From contig NW_026963313.1 in the NCBI RefSeq assembly GCF_036588685.1, forward strand, positions 682,001 to 746,000: a stretch of 64,000 nt of DNA, read 5' to 3'. The DNA comes from Mytilus trossulus (Eukaryota > Mollusca > Bivalvia > Mytilida > Mytilidae). Positions 55,240 to 64,000 of the stretch are shown one piece after another. Each line of letters starts with the position of its first letter. Position 1 is the stretch's first letter. The translations under genes were made by a program, and so were the position numbers. The notes beneath the pieces are model-generated. The model was not told where the DNA came from. It saw only the letters and a list, made by a program, of their open reading frames with translations, and did not search any database.

Positions 55240-56321
55240 CCACTGGAAGTTAAGCAACCAACAATCAATTTAAATCCTTAGATGTGGATTTTTAACAAAT
55301 AATGCATGGAACAAACAAATATTTTCTTATGTTACTGAAACTTCATTCAGCAAACATTACATCATTCTTTGTCATTTAGTTAAAGAAAAGGGAAAAGTGA
55401 TCGAGACGGGAAATTTTGTAAAATAAAATATGTTTTGGCAGAGATGCGTCTTGAGCATGTGACTGTGTAAACATGACTAAAGAAATAGGTTTATAATGTA
55501 GACTATATTGTGTGCAAATCCTCAGATAAACAACATGCAGAAATGACGAACATGAAAATATGCAGAAAATAGGTCTATTTTTTTAAATACAAACATGCTG
55601 ATTTAAGATTGAACACGAGGTCTATACCCGATCCTAATATTAAAACCGATCAATTCATTCTGACAACACTGTGTTAACCGGGTCAAATTCAAACTCAATA
55701 TTTGATTCATAAAAGAATAAAACAATCCATGCAAGCATTAAAAAAGGTTCAAAATCACTCTAATATAAAAAAAAAAAAAAAAAAAAAAAGATAAAATTAG
55801 AGTCTACGGTAAATTTCTTTCATTTGCGGTAAATTTATTTACAAACTTGCATTTTCTTTTGCGACAGAAATATTCTTTAAAATTAGTTAGTTTATTTCCT
55901 TATCAATTTATAACCTAAGATCATTTGTAAAAAGGAAATCTTGATAATGTAAAAATATCTGCTAATTTTGATGATTTTGCCTATATATCCTTTGTATTTT
56001 TGGAGTGTCATGCTGTTAATTTCAACGGCTCGTACCTCAAAAACGAAAACGGTTACCCCCTTTTTTTATTTAATTTTCTGGTGTAATTTTACAAGCAGAA
56101 TTCATGCATATGTGAAATTTAAAAAAAATCCATTGTGTAGTTTAATTACGTACACTTCGCCTTAACGTTTTATTACCGTTTTTGTTAATTGAGGCTTAAA
56201 CATGATGAAATAATTTAGAAAGGGTATGAAAAAGGGTGCTAGTAGTACACTGTCCACTATGAAGTTATCATGACGATATATATGTGTTCACGGATCTTAT
56301 ACGTTCGTTCTTGTTTAACAG
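55240..56321. other. Unrecognised AT-rich spacer
   Basis: Poly-A run near 55768-55789. No supported gene. Confidence 0.35.
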
Positions 56322-57232
56322 TTATATGGGTCATTTTCAAAAAATGTCGAATTTTGAAATTGAAAAAATTATTAAAAGTTACTTATTCATTTTGCACCTA
56401 TATGTTAAGATAAAAAAATTAACGACGTTTTTGTCTACAATTGTCTATCCTGTTACTGTAACCATAGCAACCTTAGTAACAGGATAGACATAACAGGATA
56501 GACAAATTTCATCGTTTTTTATTGCTGTTGTGAAATAACTACTCCCTTTGGTGAAGTGATTATGTTTTTTTATTGTGAATTTGGTTTCCAACACGTTATT
56601 GCACTTTTTACAAGTATACTGTTGGTGTAATAAAGCAAAATTGGTGGTAACAGCATAGACATGAAAAAAGTACGCTCTTTTTTTTCACTTAATGTCTTGA
56701 AATTTCCTTTCTCTACACTGTCGTTCAAGAAACGAGGCGTTTTAAATGTAAAAATTGCTTTGCACTTTTGAGATCAACACTGACTGATTCAATATTCATA
56801 GGGAGAATAATTTAACGGCTGATTTAAGTAGCGGTAACAGGAAAGACATGAACCTCCTGTACGCTGATTCAATTTAGTTTGTAGATAATATGTTACATAA
56901 AATGATAAAGAAGCTACGATTTTTCGTTAGAGTAATATTTAACGGTCTTAAAAAGTCCCTTTTGCAGATATCAAGGTGATCAGAAAATCGCAAAAAAATC
57001 ATTTGAAATGTGTTTTTCTGACACTGTACGTAGACAAATTCCCCCAAAATCGGTCTTAAATGCAGTTTAATCTTATCAAAATAGATGTAAGGTGCGTTTA
57101 TTATTAATGTTCTGAATCACATATCAGACAAGCTTTCATTTAAACCATTACAACTGAAATTTCCATTAGAAATAAAAAAAAATAGCATGGGTGTACTGAA
57201 AATACGACATTTTTTGAAAATGACCCATATAA
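56322..57232. mobile_element. 911-bp non-autonomous element with 28-bp perfect terminal inverted repeats
   Basis: TTATATGGGTCATTTTCAAA... at 56322-56349 is matched exactly inverted at 57205-57232. Inside is a 16-bp perfect hairpin (TGTCTATCCTGTTACT, 56442-56457 with 56475-56490) and further copies of GGTAACAG.A.AGACATG at about 56646 and 56831. No transposase. Confidence 0.8.
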
Positions 57233-57239
57233 AAGCAGT

Positions 57240-57320
57240 GTAAGGGAGGTAATGCAATTAAAATTTAAAGAATACAGTTATACATATATATATGTTTGAT
57301 TACTTGATTACCTCCCTTAC
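57240..57320. repeat. Small hairpin element
   Basis: GTAAGGGAGGTAAT (57240-57253) is inverted at 57307-57320. It starts only a few bases after the previous element. Confidence 0.75.
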
Positions 57321-57339
57321 ATTGCTTGTTTTCCAAAGT

Positions 57340-57560
57340 TTCAAGAAGAAATCTTCAATTGCACAGTATTGTGCAATAGATTTGTTAGATCTTTAACCAC
57401 ATTTGTTTTGTGACATAAACCTATATTGTGTCAAAAATTTTATCTCAATCCAAATTCAGACAGTATCAAGCTTGAATATTGTGACCAAATTTGCCCCAAC
57501 TATTCAGGGTTCGACCACTGCTGTCGTATAAAGCAGCGCCCTACAGAGCACCTGGTCATA
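57340..57560 (+). repeat. Dispersed repeat family 5, 3' fragment
   Basis: TTCAATTGCACAGTATTGTG, TTTGCCCCAACTATTCAGGG and GTCGTATAAAGCAGCGCCCT are words I recognise from the end of this mussel repeat. Confidence 0.6.
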
Positions 57561-59599
57561 GCTTGCTGTTCGGTGTGAGCCAATGCTCTGTGTTGAAGGC
57601 TGTACCTTGACCAATAATGGTTTACTTTTATAAATTGTTACTTGGATGGAGAGTTGTCTCATTGACACTCATACCACATCTTCCTATATCTATATGATTA
57701 ATATGTATATAATGTGAAATAGTATACGTCATATAGAAACAGAAACCCAGCAAAGACTAATAAAAATCAGAAAACTCTTAGACATTTTAGAGGTCAACAA
57801 ATGACACCAAGAATAATATATCACCATATATTTGCTCTTAATGTTTTTGTTTCAGAGATGTATGCCAAAATCTACATTTTACCCCTATTTCTATTTTTAG
57901 CCATGGCAGCCATCTTGGTTGGCAGGCCAGGTTATCAGACATATTTTTTTAAACAAGATGCCCCGACAAGGACCTTTGGTTAACTTTTGCTTAGTAATTG
58001 TAGAGAACATGTTAGTTCACAAGGTGAAAATCCGAATGGAAATGTGTCATCATATCCCCGAGTCAATATTTCGACTCCAAGCACCAGTCTTAGCTGTTTT
58101 TCTTTCTCATCATGTTTCATGCAGTGTGCTTAGCGTTCTAATCAGTAGATATAAATTTAGGAGTCTAGTTTCACTTTGCTGTGCTTGAAAAACTGACAGG
58201 ACCACCAAGGCTGTTTTCAAATAGTTTATAAGAGGCTTGGATACAAAATGATGTATGACAATAAAGAATGTCATAGGGACCTATTTTGTATTTTGTTTGT
58301 AACTGGTAAAATAAAACATATATTTAAATACAGACTTGATTTGACTGTTGGACATTAACCATTAAATGTTAGAAACATACACCCTACACACTAATACTGC
58401 ATTCTGAGACTGATAAAAACCACATGAGAATAATCTACAAACTTGACAGCAAAGATACAGAAGAAATATTATAGACCAAGAAATTTATAAAAAGACTTGA
58501 AAGCAAATTTTCTCAGAATGAAAGAAACATTAATTAAGTGTAAGTGTGTTGATCACTGCAGTTATAACTAAGTTAATGCTGTTAAAATTGATGAAAAGCT
58601 GCAACCCTATCAAGTCACTGAGAAGTGCTACAATGTTTATATATAAGCAGCACATAATCAGTAACAAGAAAGGCTGTTAACTTGTTAATTTTTGACAGCA
58701 GTACTTTTAGAAGTTAAAATGTTTACTCCAGATTTTTGAAGAAAATAAGAACTACACAAGAGAAAAAAGAAAACTGCACTTCCATTATACCAGTACATCA
58801 AGCCCTTATAAAGAAATTAACATTCTCTCCCTAACTACTTTACATACAACTCTCAATATTACCCTCATCTACTCATTTTTTTCTTTTTCTCCCTATAGAA
58901 CATATATCCATACATACCACTCTCATTATTTACCCTCATCCTTCCTCCATTTCTCTCTTATCCATACCAACCTTAACCACCTATATTAGCCTACTCTGTG
59001 TGTTAAATATCCCCATGAAAGGGTTAGTTGATGAAAAGATTTTAATCATGAAGTACCAGGCATGGAAGAATGAAAAATTTCAATACCTAAAAGAAGATCT
59101 AAACTTTTCATTTTTTTTAATATTGAGCTAATTTGGAGCTGTAGTTTCTATTTCAATATTAAATGGTTATCTTTATTTTAAAAATTAAGGTAACAGCCAA
59201 AGTTACAATAAGCCAAAATGTGTGATGTAAATTTTGTTTAAAGAAATTATCCTTGGATAACCATTTTGCAGCCAAAATATGTATTTAATAGAAAGGTGTA
59301 AAAAATATTTTAGAAAAAATGAAAACAATTATAAAAAAAAATTACAATAGGAAAGTAAAAGTCCAAAAGTAAAAATTGCCAAAAGTTTTAAAAATGCCAA
59401 ATGGTAAAAAGTACCTGTCTGCTAATGTACTAGCCAGCTGGCCTGAGGGTTATCTGGACTTTAAGGTGCTAGTTCACCGAAACAAATGGCCGCAGGAACC
59501 ACCAGTTTCTTCCTTTCGGAGTACCAATTTTACAGTCTCTGATTTGACTAAAGCATGACTTATACAGCCAATATGAATAAACCTGACCCATTTTACAAA
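57561..59599. other. Spacer without supported genes
   Basis: Short frames at 57801-58188 and 59376-59558 have no recognisable domain. The reverse end of family 2 lies at 57640-57690 (GTTGTCTCATTGACACTCAT). Confidence 0.35.
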
Positions 59600-59955
59600 T
59601 TAAAAAACAAACCACCCAATTAAAATTTAGATAAAAAGTTAAAAACAACCCCAAATTAAAATAATGATAAAAATTTAAACCTTCCCCAATTAAAATTTAA
59701 ATAAAAGGTAAAAACATTTAATAAAATTTGGATAAAAAATTAAAATCATCACCAATTAAAATTTGAATAAAAGATAAAATCATCCCCAATTAAAATATGG
59801 ACAAAAACATAAAAACATTTCCAATGAAAATTGGATTAAAAGATAAAAACATTCCCAATGAAAATTGGATTAAAAGATAAAAACATTCCCAATTAAAATA
59901 TGGGTAAAAAGATAAAAATTAAAAACATCCCCAATTAAAATTTGGATAAAAACTT
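59600..59955 (+). repeat. AT-rich tandem repeat, about 34-bp period
   Basis: Units such as CCAATGAAAATTGGATTAAA followed by AGATAAAAACATTC; the best units at 59821, 59855 and 59889 are exactly 34 bp apart. Confidence 0.8.
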
Positions 59956-59979
59956 GTACCAGTAAAACGGATACATGGT

Positions 59980-60400
59980 ACACGGTCTGACCAAGTCTCC
60001 CTTGATCACGGTCCAACTGAGTGATCGAACTCACTCAGTTCATATCAGTACTAGAAGATGTATGGTACTTAGACCCCGACTCAGTCGCAGTCTGACCAAG
60101 TCACCCTTGGTCACGGTCAACTGAGTGATCGAACTCACTCAGTTCATACCATTACTAGCAGATACTTGATATGTATGGTACTTAGACCACGACTCGGTCG
60201 CAGTCTGACCAAGTCACCCTTGGTCACGACGGTCCAACTGAGTGATCGATCTCACTCAGTTCATGCATGGGACAAAGAAAAGGTTTAGACCACGACTCGG
60301 TCGCAGTCTGACCAAGTCACCCTTGGTCTGACGGTCAGGGTCCAACTGAGTGATCTATCTCCCTCAGTTCATATCAGTACTAGCAGATACTTGATATGTA
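59980..60400 (+). repeat. Tandem repeat of about 103-113 bp, four units
   Basis: GTCTGACCAAGTC recurs at 59985, 60090, 60203 and 60306. Each unit has an AACTGAGTGA/TCACTCAGTT hairpin and most have a GACTCGGTCGCAGTC stretch. Confidence 0.85.
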
Positions 60401-60413
60401 TGGTGGGGACGTT

Positions 60414-60461
60414 ACTATACCTAAATGGGAGGTATAGTATCTGTGAACCCTAAACACAGAT
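60414..60461. other. Two adjacent stem-loops
   Basis: ACTATACCT/AGGTATAGT (60414-60438) is followed without a gap by ATCTGTG/CACAGAT (60439-60461). Confidence 0.6.
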
Positions 60462-61726
60462 GGCGACTTAACTTCCCATACATGTAATCAAGTATCCAAT
60501 GCTATTACTGACAAGTTCATATGATGTTTATAAAATAACTAATGAAAAACCTGTAACAATAATAAGATAAAAACATTGCATCAAAGTTTCCTGTGGCAAG
60601 AAGTGAAATATTTCTTTTATACAAGTTCAAATGTACTAAGTAGTCCAGTTATAGTTGGTTTCCTTGAAGGTTTTCAAAATGCTCAAAGAAGAATGTCGAC
60701 TTTTGGGTAAATGCAAATTATATGTGACAGTAACTCAACAATAGAGTAAAACCAAAAAAAAAAAAGGCTATGAAAGAGTCAAAGTACAGTCTTTCCCAAT
60801 AAACGATAATAACTAATGGTATCTTATTATTTTTGCCTTGCAAGTCTTTGCATGAAAAATGTCACATTTATGTCATTCAAATGCTAGTCAGATTACCTCC
60901 ACATAGCTTTGAAATAACAATCAAATGTTGATTATTGTTTTAAGACAATGTACCTTTAAAGTTATATATTGTGCACAAAACAACAGGTCATGATATTCTT
61001 GATCCGAGGTTACACAAGGGTCAAATGACAGACAATGTTATTACTATATACTAATAGTACAAATTAGTAGGTACATCTTTCATGCTGTAGGTGGTAATAA
61101 AAAATATAGGTCACTGTAAGCAAGTTGTAAGAGATAGCGCCAATATAACAAAACATGATACAATTTCAAATGCAGCAACCACTATGGCCTGATCTGTGTA
61201 AAAAAAAAACAAGCAAAAAAAACCCACTTTGAAATGATTACCATTGAATTTTAAAAAAGTGAACCTCAAAATCGACAGGAATCACCATACCCCAAAACAT
61301 AATTCAGCAGATGGAGAGATGTCTCATTGGCACTCATACCACATCTTATCATAGTCTCATTGTCACTCATACCACATCTTCTCATATCTATGGAATGACT
61401 TTACCCTAAAGGGATAAATATAACTTGAAATATTATTACAAGCAAATACCAGCTTTCAGTCTTGTGTGGTCTAACCCAGCCAGGGATTTAAACTAAAAAA
61501 AACTTCCTCTCAAAATAACTGAAACAAGGTTATTTCTAAAAAGTGGAACAAGATATTATTTTAATAATATTTTAAAGCATAAAAAAGTTCAAATAAATTT
61601 TATTTCTTAAATTGAGAAGTGATTTATGAAGATAAGATAAGATAAGATAATTTTTATTAACCAATCATGGTGCCCAAAATTTGAGCTATACAATCAAATG
61701 AATGAATTACAAAAAAATTTGTAAGG
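60462..61726. other. Spacer with short repeat ends
   Basis: Two reverse family-2 ends (CTCATTGGCACTCATACCAC) at 61310-61385 and a GATAA microsatellite near 61630-61650. No gene supported. Confidence 0.4.
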
Positions 61727-62578
61727 GTTCCGCGGAACCCAGTGTCTCGCCTACTTTTGCTGTAAATCACAGGCTCAACAAAAATTAGGAAAAAATATTC
61801 CTCTTGATACTATCTTTTGATTGTAAGAAGCTTCTGTCCAAGTTTGGTAAAAATCTAGGATAGTTAATGAATCTAATAAATGTTTTGAAAACTTTAACTG
61901 CAGACTGTATGAAGTATTAACTGGAAGAAAATCTAAGTCCATTTAAAAGTAAAATACAGAAAAAATGGAGTTATCTTTTTACAAAATTTACTTCTGGATA
62001 CTATCTTATGATCATAAATAAGCTTCTGTCCAAGTTTGGTACAAACCAAGGATAGTTTAAGAAAGTTATTAAAATTCTAAAAACTTTAACCACAGAGTGA
62101 ATGTAATGTTTCCCCGCAGAAAAAAACTAAGTCCATTTATAAGTAAAATGCGAAAAAAATGGAATTTTATTTTTACAAAATTTACTTTGGATACTATCTT
62201 ATGATCATAAACAAGCTTCTGTCCAAGTTTGGTACAAACCAAGGATAGTTTAAGAAAGTTATAAAAATTCTAAAAACTTTAACCACAGAGTGAATGAAAT
62301 GTTTCCCCGCAGAAAAAACTAAGTCCATTTATAAGTAAAATACAGAAAAAATGGAATTTTATTTTTACAAAATTTACTTCTGGATTCTATCTTATGATCA
62401 TAAACAAGCTTATGTCCAAGTTTGGTAGAAATCCAGTATAGTTTAGGAAAGTTATTAAAATTTCAAAAACTTTAACCACAGAGTGAATATTTGTGGACGC
62501 CGCCGCCGACGACGACGGAAAGTAGGATCGCTTAGTCTCGCTTTTTCGACTAAAGTCGAAGGCTCGACAATAAAGCAC
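61727..62578 (+). repeat. Dispersed element with about 193-bp internal tandem units
   Basis: Opens with GGTTCCGCGGAACC and AGTGTCTCGCCTACTTTTGC. GCTTCTGTCCAAGTTTGGTA recurs at 61830, 62022, 62215 and (as GCTTATGTCC) 62408. It closes with GCCGCCGCCGACGACGACGG and TCGACTAAAGTCGAAGGC, as in mussel repeats I recognise. Confidence 0.75.
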
Positions 62579-64000
62579 AGAAAATGATTAGAATGATTAA
62601 AGTACATTTAGACAACAAAAAAACAAAAAAAACCCAAAAAAAACCACAAGAATACACATTTACACTAATTAACCCGATATAAACCAATTTATTGACAAAA
62701 CATAGTTGTTATGGGTGCCACTGTGACCTGGAGAAATTACATAATTCCTCCTATAGTACTAGGTCTGTGTAGCGATCACCTTATATAATACTGCTACTTA
62801 AGACTTAAGAATATGGCAATATTGAAAAAAATACATCCTGCTTTAAAAAAACCTCATACATTGTAGGGGAGAATCATAGCTAGGTGTTTAATTGTTACAG
62901 AAATTTCAACTTTACAATCGTTATGAACTAGCAAATAGGGAATTAAGTTCATGTTATTCCACTTGATAATACAAAAATGTAGTAAATAGTAAAACAAATA
63001 ATAAATTATATTTTCTGTGACTACTAAACATAAAAGTAAAACAAAATTCTATAAAATATACCATTCCTTCTAATGCATTATGAAATACTATTTGACATTT
63101 CTTTTAAACTATTGCAAAATAATTCACTTACTAAAATCAAGAGGAGCAATGTTCAATTTCATGGACAGGGTGTTAAATATTATTTTAAAGCTTAGGAGAA
63201 AATATACCAAGTAACAGGATTTACCATTAAATTAAAAAACAAGTTCATCTTCTTTTCTACAAAAAACAAGAGTTGTCTCCAGGAGTGAGTGAGTATTTGC
63301 ATTAAGCCTTATCATGAAATACTGTTACCAAAGTACCTACAAATATGGGAGATAACTCATTAAACTAAAAATGAAGTCAATAATTGGGAGGAAGGGGCGT
63401 TTAATATCAGATAATAATGAGAATGGAAGCACTTTTGTAGATGATGATGACATAAATATAATTTGAAATCCCCATGTCAGACCAATCAACTTAATGCATT
63501 ATCTAGACCTGTTTACAAGCCCAATTTATTCACAGAACTATAATACTGTATATTATAGCATATCTAACAACAAATATATAACAATTATATATAAAACTAA
63601 TACATTCTAATTTCTTGCAGACCTTCCATGCAGTGAACAAAACTAGCTCATATGAAGATATAAACAAGTGTATTACCTCCCCTTAACCCTAAAGCTCAGC
63701 CTGCTAGTTTCCATTCCTCACAACTTATGCTCAGTTTGTTAAATTCAAAAACAAGTTAAATCTTCTATTTGCATTAGCCTAATATTGTGAAATATCAAAA
63801 TAGCAAAAGTACCTACAAATATGGGAGATAACTCGTTAAACTCTAGGAGTAGTTATCTGGAATTGGATGAGAGTTGTCTCATTGTCACATCTTCTTATAT
63901 TTATATACCTATAAAAGGATGGTAGAGCTTAATGACAGGAGTAAAACAATATCCCCCCCCCAACTGAAAGGGCATAAAAATAGATTTAAACCAATGGCAG
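62579..64000. other. Spacer to window end
   Basis: No gene supported. ATGGGAGATAACTC words with CAAAGTACCTAC/AAAGTACCTACAAAT occur twice (63330 and 63805), and a reverse family-2 end is at 63865-63905. Confidence 0.35.

Noticed and set aside
57500-57560. GGTTCGA box suggesting a tRNA gene
   Set aside because: No acceptor stem or A box at the right distance; it is part of dispersed repeat family 5.
57801-58188. Two overlapping small frames, one with a hydrophobic stretch
   Set aside because: The hydrophobic part overlaps a CATGGCAGCCATCTTGGTTG segment resembling the reverse of repeat family 1; no homology recognised.
59376-59558. A 60-codon frame with unusually balanced composition
   Set aside because: It is the least repeat-like small frame here, but I recognise no family and see no splice or promoter context.

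Overview
The window is animal nuclear DNA: AT-rich, with coding exons bounded by GT/AG introns, and full of dispersed repeats and small foldback transposons. Both the gene family (DZIP3-type HEPN joined to a nSTAND3-type NTPase and ankyrin repeats) and several repeats, which I recognise from marine mussel sequence, point to a bivalve mollusc, most likely Mytilus or a close relative. The species call is inference.

The coding content is one tandemly duplicated family on the + strand. Gene 1 (3989-9649) has four coding exons: A and B encode most of the HEPN fold, C its end plus a charged helix, and D a large NTPase/ankyrin/multi-pass membrane exon. They join in phase into about 1385 residues. 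Gene 2 (16218-23616) is a decayed paralogue: truncated exon C, damaged Walker A, two frameshifts, and a repeat inserted about 100 bp upstream of the ATG. Gene 3 (33939-48473) has exons A, B and C, then two successive NTPase exons. The first (D1) ends in a copy of the exon C tail with its splice donor, and the second (D2) carries ankyrins but stops before the membrane part. All junctions are in phase, so one product of about 1349 residues with two NTPase modules is predicted. Upstream flanking sequence is also triplicated, so the array grew by segmental duplication.

A young, apparently intact LTR retrotransposon (38722-44774, minus strand, 604-bp LTRs, CCAT target duplication) lies in the intron between D1 and D2. 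It combines a Ty3/gypsy-type reverse transcriptase with integrase encoded upstream of RT, the order known for Gmr1-like elements.

The remainder (1-3.9 kb, 9.7-16 kb, 23.6-33.8 kb and 48.5-64 kb) holds no gene I can support. It contains dispersed repeats, MITE-like elements with terminal inverted repeats, several long palindromes, a 69-bp satellite split by a 0.7-kb island, and other tandem arrays.

How the genes may work: STAND ATPases are signal-transducing switches. Here a ligand or repeat-sensing ankyrin region and a membrane anchor could control an N-terminal HEPN domain that keeps the R-x4-H motif of HEPN ribonucleases. This resembles the layout of innate immune STAND receptors, but the function is inferred from domains only.
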